From contig JAHJZF010000050.1 in the NCBI GenBank assembly GCA_018826645.1, positions 1 through 36,295 on the forward strand: a stretch of 36,295 nucleotides of DNA, given 5' to 3'. A model generated the notes under the pieces. The model was not told where the DNA came from. It was given only the letters and a program-made list of their open reading frames with translations, and ran no database searches. Shown here in pieces: positions 28,527 through 36,295 of the stretch; the first letter of the stretch is position 1, and every line of letters starts with the position of its first letter. This DNA is from Patescibacteria group bacterium. GTDB taxonomy: Bacteria; Patescibacteriota; Minisyncoccia; UBA6257; Colwellbacteraceae. A program made the translations under genes and the position numbers.

Positions 28527-28743
28527 TATCAATCTAAAAAAGAAAGACGGCGAATCAACAAACTCCTTAGTTTATCGTTTTGGTAAGAAGGTCATGAGGA
28601 GCGGTATATTGAGAGAAGCTAGAAAGAGGAGATTTAATCACCGTCCTGTTAATCGTAACAAAAGGCGCGTTTCGGCGCTTCATAAAGCCGAAAAGAAGAA
28701 AGAGATAGATAAGGCAAGGAGAATGGGGACATTTAAATTTTAA
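28519..28743 (+). CDS. rpsU: Ribosomal protein S21
   Basis: 74 aa, strongly basic. The STNSLVYRFGKKVMRSGILREARKRRF region matches bS21 (family pattern of a ~70 aa helical protein with RF-KK-x-G-I-L-x-E-x-RRR). bS21 sits on the 30S platform next to the 3' end of 16S rRNA, where the anti-Shine-Dalgarno normally lies. Its presence is notable because that rRNA tail appears altered here. It overlaps the HIT gene. Confidence 0.85.
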   Translation: MANINLKKKDGESTNSLVYRFGKKVMRSGILREARKRRFNHRPVNRNKRRVSALHKAEKKKEIDKARRMGTFKF

Positions 28744-28761
28744 ATTATTTTAATATCATAA

Positions 28762-29259
28762 ATGGCTCTTCTAGAAGATCTTAAGAAAGATTCGGAGAAC
28801 GCCTTAAGGGCGGGCGATTCTTTAAGAACAGAAACTCTACGCATGATTTTGGCGTCAGTTCATAATGAACAGATAGCTAAAGGCAAAGACGAAGAATTTA
28901 AAGAAGAGGAAGTGGTTAATGTGATTCGCAAAGAAGCCAAGAAGAGGCGTGAGGCTGCAGAGATTTATGAGAATGCAGGCAGGGGTGAGTTAGCAGAGAA
29001 AGAGAATAATGAATTAGAAATTATTAAATCCTATCTCCCGCCCGAGATGAATGAAGAAGAAATAGTATTGATAATTAAAGAAGTGGTCGTAAATGGCGAA
29101 ACAAACTTCGGCAAAGTCATGGGCCAGGTAATGAATAAAGTTGCCGGACGAGCTGAACCGGGTAAAGTAAGCGAGTTAGTTAAGGGGGTCTTAGAGGAGG
29201 GTAAGGCTAAAGTCGTCGATGGCGACTCGCCCGACACTTCTGTGTCTAGGGACAACTGA
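28762..29259 (+). CDS. yqeY: GatB/YqeY domain protein
   Basis: 165 aa. The start LLEDLKKDSENALRAGDSLRTETLRMILASVHN and the C-terminal NFGKVMGQVMNKVAGRAEPGKVSELVK match the YqeY family, which resembles the tRNA-binding tail of the amidotransferase subunit GatB. The molecular role is unsettled. It may assist tRNA-dependent amidation. No gatA/B/C genes are in the window. Its stop overlaps the ybeY start. Confidence 0.92.
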   Translation: MALLEDLKKDSENALRAGDSLRTETLRMILASVHNEQIAKGKDEEFKEEEVVNVIRKEAKKRREAAEIYENAGRGELAEKENNELEIIKSYLPPEMNEEEIVLIIKEVVVNGETNFGKVMGQVMNKVAGRAEPGKVSELVKGVLEEGKAKVVDGDSPDTSVSRDN

Positions 29260-29675
29260 TGGTCGAGGTCAATCTTGTAAGTTTTGATAAAAGGTTTGAT
29301 GTCTTAGCAGAACCCCTGAGGCAAAAAGCCGAAAGGGTTCTTAGGTTTTTAAAGGAAAAGAACATTGTTTTGGATATATATCTTATTGGCGCCTCTAGAA
29401 TGAGAAAATTGAACCATCAATATAGGGGTAAAGATTCTGTGACAGATGTTTTAGCGGTTGAGCCTCCAAAAGACTTTCCCCAATTGGCAAAGAGAGCCAT
29501 TGGAGAGGTTTATCTAAACCCGCCATGCGTAAGAAAGAAAAATTATGATATCGATTATGCTCTAGTCCATGGCGTTTTGCACCTTATAGGTTTTAGGCAT
29601 GAACGGAAAAGTGATAAGATTGAGATGGAAAAACGAGAAAAAAAGATACTTCAATGGCTCACCAACACATCTTAG
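29259..29675 (+). CDS. ybeY: Endoribonuclease YbeY
   Basis: 138 aa zinc-dependent RNase involved in 16S rRNA 3'-end maturation and ribosome quality control in other bacteria. The metal site HGVLHLIGFRH supplies His104, His108 and His114, with the usual GxDH ending diverged to FRH. SRMRKLNHQYRGKDSVTDVLAV and AIGEVYLNPP are family strings. The link to 16S 3'-end processing is relevant because the 16S tail here is atypical. It overlaps ftsA by 22 bp. Confidence 0.93.
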   Translation: MVEVNLVSFDKRFDVLAEPLRQKAERVLRFLKEKNIVLDIYLIGASRMRKLNHQYRGKDSVTDVLAVEPPKDFPQLAKRAIGEVYLNPPCVRKKNYDIDYALVHGVLHLIGFRHERKSDKIEMEKREKKILQWLTNTS

Positions 29676-30883
29676 GACTTGATATAGGGTCTGACACGGT
29701 CAAGGCCGTTTTAACCGAACCTACCGTAGACGGAAAACTTGCTTTGATAAAAGCTTTTACAAAACCTTCAAGAGGTATAAGGAAGGGTGTGGTTATTGAT
29801 ATGGATGGAGTGGTGAGTGTTATTAATAGTTTATTTGATGAAGTTGCAGAAGTTTCAAAAACGGGTCTTAAAAATATTTTTTTGAGCGTTGGAGGGGCTG
29901 ACGTTATGGTTAGGTCTTCGCGCGGATCATCGGCTGTATCAAGGGCAAACTCTGAGATTCACCAAGATGATATAGACAGGGCTGTCGAGGCATCTGTGGC
30001 AGTTAAGCCTCGTTCAAATCGGTTTAACCTCCACACACTTAATCAGGAATTTATTGTAGATGGAGTGGGAGATATTCAAGATCCTTTGGGAATGGTGGGT
30101 GCGCGTCTCGAGGTTATTAATTTGGTTATAGATGCTTTTGAACCGAGCGTCAGAAATTTACAAAAATGTATCAAGCTTGCAAATGGAGAAGTAAGCGCTC
30201 TCGTTTTTACGCCACTGGCGTCCGCTAAATCTGTCTTAACAGATAAACAAAAAGAATTAGGGGTGGTTTTAATAGACATCGGCGCTGGATCGACCGGAAT
30301 TGCTGTCTATGAAGAAAGTAAACTTTTACACACAAAAGTATTTAAAATGGGTGCTAATAATATTACAAATGATTTGGCACTGGCTCTTCAAGTGCCGGTA
30401 GAGGTAGCTGATAAAATCAAACTTTCTTATGGATATGCAATCGCCAAAGAAGTTCCAAGTAGAGACTATATAGATCTAAAGACGATTAATCCTGAAATTA
30501 ATGGTAAGCCTGCTAAAAAATTTGTGGCAGAGGTGATAGAAGCTCGCCTGTCAGAGATTTGCGAAGTTGTCAACGATGAACTAAAATCTATTGGTAAGGA
30601 TAAAAGTTTGCCGGGAGGGGCTGTTGTGGTAGGTGGAGGGGCCAAGATGCCAGGAATGGCGGATTTGGTTCAGTCTGAGCTTAAGCTTGCCTCACAAATA
30701 GGAGTAGTAAATCCTTCATTGTTTGTTGCAAAAGATTCGTCTACTCGCGAACTTTTGACTTCGCCAGAGCATACTTGTGCTTTGGGCCTACCTCTTTATA
30801 GTGAGCAGGCTAAGATGAGGATTCGTCCAAGCGGTTCAATATCTGGATTCGCCAAGGGTCTCATCGACAAGATAATGCCTTAG
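29654..30883 (+). CDS. ftsA: Cell division protein FtsA
   Basis: 409 aa actin-family ATPase that tethers FtsZ to the membrane. ILGLDIGSDTVKAVL is the phosphate-1 loop, VVLIDIGAGSTGIAVYEE the phosphate-2 loop and GGAVVVGGGAKMPGM the adenosine motif. The SHS2 (1c) domain lies near 85-165. The C-terminus GFAKGLIDKIMP is a short amphipathic helix suited to membrane binding. It is followed after 2 bp by ftsZ, the classic pairing. Confidence 0.95.
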   Translation: MAHQHILGLDIGSDTVKAVLTEPTVDGKLALIKAFTKPSRGIRKGVVIDMDGVVSVINSLFDEVAEVSKTGLKNIFLSVGGADVMVRSSRGSSAVSRANSEIHQDDIDRAVEASVAVKPRSNRFNLHTLNQEFIVDGVGDIQDPLGMVGARLEVINLVIDAFEPSVRNLQKCIKLANGEVSALVFTPLASAKSVLTDKQKELGVVLIDIGAGSTGIAVYEESKLLHTKVFKMGANNITNDLALALQVPVEVADKIKLSYGYAIAKEVPSRDYIDLKTINPEINGKPAKKFVAEVIEARLSEICEVVNDELKSIGKDKSLPGGAVVVGGGAKMPGMADLVQSELKLASQIGVVNPSLFVAKDSSTRELLTSPEHTCALGLPLYSEQAKMRIRPSGSISGFAKGLIDKIMP

Positions 30884-30885
30884 AT

Positions 30886-32418
30886 ATGGCTAGACTTAAA
30901 AAAGATAAAATCAAAAAACCTATTAAAAAGACGGCCGTAAAACTGGTTAGTAAAAGGCCGGCCAAAAAGATAGTGCCTAAAAAAGCTATTAAGAAAGAAG
31001 GAGTCGTTAAAAAAAATTTAAAAGTTAAAAAAGTAGCCCCCAAAAAGAAGGCTGAAAAGATTGTGGTTAAGACGAAGAAGAAAGTTGTCCTCAAGAAACC
31101 TATTAAAAAAACAGCCCCTAAGCCAAAAAATAAAATAGAGAAGAGTCCTGTTAAAAAAGCTATAAAACAAAAACCAATAAAGAAAAGTGTTTCGAAAAAG
31201 AAAACATTAGTAGTAAGAAAGACAAAACATTCCAAATATAGACCAATTGTAAAAATTAAAGTGATGGGCATTGGTGGTGGAGGAGGCAATGCCCTCACTC
31301 GCATGAGTAAAGATCCTTTGAGGGGAGTAGAGTTTGTGGCCGTGAACACAGACCTCCAAGATTTAGAATCTTGCGAAGCAAGAAGGAAAATTCATATAGG
31401 CAAAACTATTACTCGTGGAATGGGGGCTGGCATGAATCCTGAATTAGGTCAGCAATCAGCGGAAGAAAGCAGAGAGGAATTAGAAAATGTATTGCAGGGG
31501 ACAGACATGGTTTTTCTAACAGCTGGTCTTGGAGGAGGTACCGGAACGGGGGCGACGCCGGTCATAGCCGATATAGCTAGAGATATGGGCATTCTAACGG
31601 TGGCGGTGGTTACCAAGCCTTTTTCATTTGAAGGCTCTGTTAGGGCTAGGTTAGCTGAGGAGGGGTTGGCTAAATTAAGAAATAGGGTGGATACGCTTCT
31701 CGTAATTCCTAACGATAGAATATTCAATATTATTGATGCCAATACGCCGGTTCTAAAAGCTTTTGATAAAATAGATGAGATTTTAAGAAACTCTGTCAGG
31801 GGGATAGCAGATATGATTACAGCCTCCGGCTTAGTCAATGTAGATTTTGCGGACGTGAATGCTGTGATGAAAGATGCTGGAATAGCTGTGGTAGGTGTGG
31901 GTGTGGCAAAGGGTAAAGATAGGGCCAGCAAGGCGGTTAACGAAGCCGTCAACTCTCCCCTCCTTGATGTATCGATAGATGGCGCTAGGGGAGTGCTTTT
32001 CAGTGTGGCTGGTGGGCGAGACCTTAAAATGTCAGAGATCAATGAAGCGGCTCAGATGATAACGGAGAATATAGATACAGGGGCTAAGATTATATTCGGC
32101 GCCCACTATGATCGTAAATTAAGAAAAGGAGATATGAAGATTATCTTAATTGCTACAGGATTTAATAGCTCTCAACGATTTACTAGAGAGCAAGACAACT
32201 TCAGTCTTTTTAGTTTAGACGACGATGAGGATTCTAGTGTGGAAAATGACGAAGATAAAGAATACGAGAGCCCAGATAAGGTGGAGGGGGGTAGGGAGAA
32301 GATTAAAGATCGTTCAAGAAGTAAAAAAGAAGAGAAAAAAGAGGTTTTAGACGAAGGCAAGAGTGAAGAAGAGATGTGGGAAGTGCCTACATTTTTGAGA
32401 CGACGCAAAAAGCGTTAA
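30886..32418 (+). CDS. ftsZ: Cell division protein FtsZ with a ~120-residue lysine-rich N-terminal extension
   Basis: 510 aa against ~350-400 usually. The tubulin-like GTPase core begins near residue 120 (IVKIKVMGIGGGGGNALTRM). It includes the GTP-binding signature GGGTGTGATPVIADIA, the NTDLQDL loop and NRVDTLLVIPNDR, and runs to about residue 435. An acidic, charged linker leads to the C-terminal peptide WEVPTFLRRR, the FtsA-binding tail. The first 120 residues contain 48 lysines by my count, only four acidic residues, and repeat KKPIKKTA-type units. They resemble histone H1-like tails and may bind DNA, RNA or anionic lipid. The ATG is 2 bp after ftsA, and no start between 30886 and the core fits better: the core's first methionine, Met127, would cut into strand one. 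Confidence 0.95.
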   Translation: MARLKKDKIKKPIKKTAVKLVSKRPAKKIVPKKAIKKEGVVKKNLKVKKVAPKKKAEKIVVKTKKKVVLKKPIKKTAPKPKNKIEKSPVKKAIKQKPIKKSVSKKKTLVVRKTKHSKYRPIVKIKVMGIGGGGGNALTRMSKDPLRGVEFVAVNTDLQDLESCEARRKIHIGKTITRGMGAGMNPELGQQSAEESREELENVLQGTDMVFLTAGLGGGTGTGATPVIADIARDMGILTVAVVTKPFSFEGSVRARLAEEGLAKLRNRVDTLLVIPNDRIFNIIDANTPVLKAFDKIDEILRNSVRGIADMITASGLVNVDFADVNAVMKDAGIAVVGVGVAKGKDRASKAVNEAVNSPLLDVSIDGARGVLFSVAGGRDLKMSEINEAAQMITENIDTGAKIIFGAHYDRKLRKGDMKIILIATGFNSSQRFTREQDNFSLFSLDDDEDSSVENDEDKEYESPDKVEGGREKIKDRSRSKKEEKKEVLDEGKSEEEMWEVPTFLRRRKKR

Positions 32419-32460
32419 GGATAAAGTTATTCACATTTGGATATTCGGCTTCGATTGGTT

Positions 32461-32491
32461 AGAATTAGCGCACAAGTGAGGCGCTAATTCT
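32461..32491 (+). terminator. Intrinsic terminator after ftsZ
   Basis: AGAATTAGCGC (32461-32471) pairs perfectly with GCGCTAATTCT (32481-32491), followed by TTT. It ends the long operon from lepB/hisS to ftsZ, 12 bases before the next start codon. Confidence 0.75.
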
Positions 32492-32502
32492 TTTATAGAT
32501 AT

Positions 32503-35256
32503 ATGAATCAATACAAAAATACAGTACTAGATCTTTTGCCCAGAAGCGGTCAAATCGCTGGTTTTAAACTCGATAGACTTTTCACTAAAGAAGGAGTTCA
32601 TCCATATGATGAAATTGAATGGGAGGAGAGAGATGCTCGTGTCGGGAATTTTGAACAAAAGGGAGTAGAGTTTCCAAGCTCTTGGTCTGACAATGCCGTC
32701 AACATAACCACTGCTAGATATTTTAGAGGCAAGTTAAACGTTCCTGAAAGAGAGAAGAGTTTAAAGCAGATGATTAACCGGGTAGTTAAGACTATCCGAA
32801 GTTGGGGAGATGAATTTGGATACTTTAAAGATTCAGAGCAAGCTCAAATTTTCGAAGACGAGCTCACATACCTTCTTGTTCGTCAGAGAGGTTCTTTTAA
32901 TAGTCCCGTTTGGTTCAATGTTGGCGTTCATGAGAGGCCACAATGTTCTGCTTGCTTTATTCTTTCGGTGGAAGACGATATGAATTCCATTTTAAATTGG
33001 ATAAGCACGGAAGGGATGATTTTTAAGGGCGGTTCGGGCGCAGGCGTTAATCTGTCGCCTCTCCGTTCGAAAGGTGAAGGACTCTCGGGAGGGGGTGAAT
33101 CTTCGGGACCAGTTTCCTTTATGCGTGGTGCCGATTCGGTTGCGGGAATGATAAAGTCAGGAGGAGGAACGCGTAGAGCCGCCAAAATGGTGGTTTTAGA
33201 TATCGACCACCCAGACATTTTAGAGTTTGTGAAGTGTAAGGCAGAAGAGGAGAAAAAGATTCATGCCTTAATTAGGGGAGGATATGATATGGCCAATCTT
33301 AATAATTCGGCTTGGGATTCAATTCAATTCCAAAATGCGAACAACTCTGTTCGTATCACAGATGATTTTATGAAAATGGCGATTAATGGAGGAACTTGGA
33401 ACACTAGAAATAGATTAGATGGAACGGTTGCTGATACTTATGAAGCCAAAGAGCTTCTAAGCGAGATTGCACAGGCTGCGTGGGAGTCGGGAGATCCGGG
33501 CGTACAATTCGACACCACTATTAATACATGGCACACGTGCCCAAATTCAGGTCGGATTAATGCTTCAAATCCATGCGCTGAATATATGCATATAGATGAT
33601 TCGGCCTGCAACCTGGCCTCTATTAATCTTCTTAGATTTTTAAATAAAGATGGTTCTTTTGCTATAGATGAATTTAAACAAGCCGTTCGAGTATTTATTT
33701 TGGCGCAAGAGATGTTAATTGATGGGTCCGGATATCCAACGGAGAAAATAACTAAAAATGCCAGAGACTACAGACAACTTGGTCTAGGGTTTGCCAACTT
33801 GGGGGCGCTTCTAATGGCGAAAGGTTTGCCCTACGATTCTGATGAGGCACGTGTTTGGGCTGGCACCATTACAAGCTTGATGGCGGGTGAGGCCTATCGT
33901 TTTTCTGCAGAGGTTGCAGGAAAGAAGGGCTCTTTTGCCGGATTTGATATTAATAGAGAGCCGATGCTAGGCGTTATTAGCAAGCATCGCGATAAGGCGC
34001 TAGAGATAGACGATACGTTAATGTCGCAAAAAAGACTTATTGAAGAGGCGCGAAAAGTTTGGAACGAAGCCTTAAGTCTTGGTAGAAAATATGGATTTCG
34101 AAATTCGCAGGTTACGGTAATCGCCCCTACTGGCACCATTGCCTTTATGATGGATTGCGATACTACGGGTATAGAGCCAGATTTTTCTTTGGTAAAAATG
34201 AAGCAGTTGGTTGGTGGCGGTTCGATGAAGATTGTGAATCAAGCCATATCGAGAGCGTTGGTTAATCTGAATTACAGAGAAGAAGAAGTGGAGGATATTG
34301 TAAATTGGATTACTGAGCACGGCACGGTTGAAGGAGCTCCTCGTATTAAAGAGGGGCATTTAGCAATCTTTGATACTGCCGTTCAGCCAGAAGAGGGGTC
34401 GCGCTATATTTTATGGCAAGGACACGTAAAGATGGTCGCCGCCGTTCAACCATTCATTTCAGGCGCCATTTCAAAGACTTTTAATATGCCGAACGATGCC
34501 ACTAAAGAAGATATAGAAAAAGCTTATATAATGGCTTGGGAAATGGGCATCAAGGCTTTTGCAGTTTATCGCGATGGCTCAAAGGCATCTCAACCCCTTG
34601 CTACGGGAGCTTCTTCTAAGACAGGAAACGAGGATAAAGAAGATGCTTCACCTTCTGAAAGAACAGCTCCTGCCACTCACATAGGGAACAGAGAAAGATT
34701 ACCAGATACACGTTCTTCAGAGACGCACAGATTTGTTATTGCTGGGCACAAAGGATATTTGACATATAGCCTTTATGAAGATGGTCGATTGGCAGAAATA
34801 TTTATACGAATAGCTAAGCAGGGAAGCACGTTGGCTGGCCTTTTGGATGCTTTCGCCCTTTCTGTTTCTATCGCTCTTCAGCACGGGGTTCCGCTTGGTT
34901 TATTGGCGGAGAAATATGTTCGCACTAGGTTTGAGCCAGCGGGCTATACGGAGAATCCACAGATATTTGTTGCCACCAGTATCGTAGATTATATCTTCCG
35001 ATATCTTGCGTTAAGGTTTTTGCCCGAAGACGATTTGTATTCTTTAGGGCTTATGTCTGTCGATATGGGAGAGGTGATTAGTGATGTCTCAAGAATAAGT
35101 GACGGCGAAAAAAAAGAGGAGATTACTCGCGCCGAACAAAAATCTAATTATGTGGATGCAGGCATTGTTTGTCAGGATTGTGGAGGAATGATGGTTCAAA
35201 GCGGAACTTGTTATACTTGCCTCGATTGTGGAGGAGCATCGGGCGGTTGTTCGTAG
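32503..35256 (+). CDS. nrdJ: Adenosylcobalamin-dependent (class II) ribonucleotide reductase
   Basis: 917 aa, makes deoxyribonucleotides using adenosylcobalamin to generate the thiyl radical. The alpha-barrel has FNSPVWFNVGVHERPQCSAC, GMIFKGGSGAGVNLSPLRS, the substrate/radical string NPCAEYMHIDDSACNLASINL and VIAPTGTIAFMMDCDTTGIEPDF. The C-terminal region carries a cysteine cluster (CQDCGG, CYTCLDCGG) for zinc binding and active-site reduction. This is the large NrdJ form that needs no NrdB partner. No cobalamin biosynthesis gene lies in the window, so the cofactor is presumably scavenged. TATAGAT closely precedes the ATG, and no Shine-Dalgarno is seen. Confidence 0.96.
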   Translation: MNQYKNTVLDLLPRSGQIAGFKLDRLFTKEGVHPYDEIEWEERDARVGNFEQKGVEFPSSWSDNAVNITTARYFRGKLNVPEREKSLKQMINRVVKTIRSWGDEFGYFKDSEQAQIFEDELTYLLVRQRGSFNSPVWFNVGVHERPQCSACFILSVEDDMNSILNWISTEGMIFKGGSGAGVNLSPLRSKGEGLSGGGESSGPVSFMRGADSVAGMIKSGGGTRRAAKMVVLDIDHPDILEFVKCKAEEEKKIHALIRGGYDMANLNNSAWDSIQFQNANNSVRITDDFMKMAINGGTWNTRNRLDGTVADTYEAKELLSEIAQAAWESGDPGVQFDTTINTWHTCPNSGRINASNPCAEYMHIDDSACNLASINLLRFLNKDGSFAIDEFKQAVRVFILAQEMLIDGSGYPTEKITKNARDYRQLGLGFANLGALLMAKGLPYDSDEARVWAGTITSLMAGEAYRFSAEVAGKKGSFAGFDINREPMLGVISKHRDKALEIDDTLMSQKRLIEEARKVWNEALSLGRKYGFRNSQVTVIAPTGTIAFMMDCDTTGIEPDFSLVKMKQLVGGGSMKIVNQAISRALVNLNYREEEVEDIVNWITEHGTVEGAPRIKEGHLAIFDTAVQPEEGSRYILWQGHVKMVAAVQPFISGAISKTFNMPNDATKEDIEKAYIMAWEMGIKAFAVYRDGSKASQPLATGASSKTGNEDKEDASPSERTAPATHIGNRERLPDTRSSETHRFVIAGHKGYLTYSLYEDGRLAEIFIRIAKQGSTLAGLLDAFALSVSIALQHGVPLGLLAEKYVRTRFEPAGYTENPQIFVATSIVDYIFRYLALRFLPEDDLYSLGLMSVDMGEVISDVSRISDGEKKEEITRAEQKSNYVDAGIVCQDCGGMMVQSGTCYTCLDCGGASGGCS

Positions 35257-35297
35257 ATTTTCTAAAAGATACAATCTATTTTGGGTAGATTATCGGT

Positions 35298-35303
35298 TAT
35301 AAT
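35298..35303 (+). promoter_or_regulatory. -10 box for the membrane protease gene
   Basis: TATAAT with seven bases to the ATG at 35311, another leaderless arrangement. No good -35 hexamer is visible at the expected distance. Confidence 0.55.
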
Positions 35304-35310
35304 ATAACTA

Positions 35311-36252
35311 ATGGAACAGGACAAACATGCTCTTTGGTTTGCGGTTTTAGTAATCGTATCTCTCGCGACGTATGGTCTGTATGGTGAAACTAGACGCTCT
35401 TTAAGCGAAACTAACGAAGAACTTCATAGGGCTCAAGAAGAAATTGCACGTATAGTAGGAGAAAGCGAAGAGACCATCTCAACCCAACGCGACCTTATAG
35501 TCCAAAAGGATGAAGAGTTAGAGCAAAGTAAAGAGAGCGAAGAGCTTCTTCAAGAGGCGGTTGCAAGCCTGCAGAACACTTCGAGTAAGACCCAGACGTC
35601 TTTAAACAGCCTCTTAAGTGATTTTGCGCCTGCGGTAGTGAGGCTCGTTTGTCTTAGCGACTCTCTTACTCGTGGACTCCAGCAAGGCTCAGGAGTTCTT
35701 TATAAGGGCACTTCAATGTCTGGCATAGGACCATATTATGTACAGACGAACTTACATGTAATAGAAACAGAAGACGGATCTTCCTCGCAATGCGTTATTG
35801 CCGTCTATCCCGACCCTAATCGATCAGATTTTTATTATATCTATAAAAGCAATGGATATAAGCTCTATAAATCAGGAGTGGACTTGGCTTTTCTAGAGCC
35901 AGAGCTGGTTAGTGGACATTCAAAAGCTGGTACTCTCGGTCAGCTTAGTGATTCGGCCAGAAGTTCTGTCGACACCGCTCTTTGCACTACTGCTGGCATA
36001 GGGGACCACATAACTGTTCTTGGATATCCGGGCATTGGTGGAGACACTTTAACGGTAACGGATGGCATTGTTTCGGGATTTGAATTTCGTGAAGGGGCGA
36101 GATATATCAAAACTTCGGCCAAGATTGACCAGGGCAATTCAGGAGGAATCGCCATCAAAGATTCTGGCTGTTTGGTTGGAATACCAACCTATGTTCAATT
36201 TCAAAACGAGAGTTTAGGTAGAATATTAGATTTGTATCACCTGCTTAACTAG
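35311..36252 (+). CDS. Membrane-anchored trypsin-like serine protease
   Basis: 313 aa. An N-terminal membrane helix (about 9-24) is followed by a coiled coil (about 29-95) and a chymotrypsin-fold protease domain (about 103-300). The catalytic triad is complete: His150 in TNLHVIE, Asp192 in GVDLAFLE and Ser278 in DQGNSGG. VLGYPGIGGDTLTVTDGIVSG is typical of the HtrA/Do relatives, but no PDZ domain follows. It would act outside the membrane, perhaps in protein quality control or in cutting host or surface proteins; the substrate is unknown. The last 43 bases of the window after it show no feature. Confidence 0.88.
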   Translation: MEQDKHALWFAVLVIVSLATYGLYGETRRSLSETNEELHRAQEEIARIVGESEETISTQRDLIVQKDEELEQSKESEELLQEAVASLQNTSSKTQTSLNSLLSDFAPAVVRLVCLSDSLTRGLQQGSGVLYKGTSMSGIGPYYVQTNLHVIETEDGSSSQCVIAVYPDPNRSDFYYIYKSNGYKLYKSGVDLAFLEPELVSGHSKAGTLGQLSDSARSSVDTALCTTAGIGDHITVLGYPGIGGDTLTVTDGIVSGFEFREGARYIKTSAKIDQGNSGGIAIKDSGCLVGIPTYVQFQNESLGRILDLYHLLN

Positions 36253-36295
36253 GAGAAATATGTAGCTCCGATTATTAGTGTTCCTAGGAATAAAA

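Overview
The window looks like a chromosomal segment of an ultra-small Patescibacteria (Candidate Phyla Radiation) bacterium, probably a Parcubacteria-type lineage. The reasons are a strongly divergent 16S rRNA gene, short and overlapping genes, a split transketolase in a pentose-phosphate/glycolysis cluster, a type IV pilus operon, a B12-dependent ribonucleotide reductase, and almost no Shine-Dalgarno sequences. No rank below that is claimed. Most of the DNA is moderately AT-rich (24 of 60 bases G/C on one sampled line), but one gene at 11263-12609 is clearly GC-rich (34 and 41 of 60 on two sampled lines) and looks imported.

Layout. 1-7297: a partial DUF192 gene, GAPDH, a CapA-like phosphoesterase, then a tight cluster rpiB-rpe-transketolase N-transketolase C-PfkB kinase-class II aldolase, which together interconvert pentose and triose phosphates. 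7310-9438: ribosomal protein L25 and a secreted coiled-coil/lytic transglycosylase. 9435-10836 (minus strand): a short RF1, L31 with a basic tail, and a small GIY-YIG nuclease gene bracketed by inverted repeats. 10853-12801: a non-coding region with promoter and operator-like repeats, then the GC-rich membrane protein between two strong hairpins. 12802-15249: a large surface protein with four FN3-like repeats. 15304-17553: terminator, a 71-bp miniature relative of the GIY-YIG element, rRNA promoter, a solitary 16S rRNA gene, a hairpin-rich trailer and a terminator; no 23S, 5S or tRNA gene follows. 17577-25693: response regulator and type IV pilus genes (pilins, PilB, PilC, a PilM-PilN fusion). 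25661-32418: pth, lepB, hisS, HIT, rpsU, yqeY, ybeY, ftsA, and an ftsZ with a very unusual lysine-rich N-terminal extension. 32503-36252: B12-dependent ribonucleotide reductase and a membrane-anchored trypsin-like protease.

Main points. (i) The 16S gene keeps helix 45 but the tail that should carry the anti-Shine-Dalgarno CCUCC is replaced by an AT-rich string. In agreement, nearly all starts lack Shine-Dalgarno motifs, and several genes have a TATAAT box 6-8 nt before the ATG, as expected for leaderless mRNAs. (ii) A GIY-YIG gene lies inside inverted repeats CCCGTTAGAGAC/GTCTCTAACGGG, and the same ends, in the same orientation and with matching inner bases, bound a 71-bp ORF-less element directly upstream of the rRNA promoter. 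This looks like an autonomous element and its miniature derivative. (iii) The GC-rich gene has a textbook Shine-Dalgarno in a genome whose only visible 16S cannot pair with it, which suggests recent transfer, possibly from an actinobacterium.
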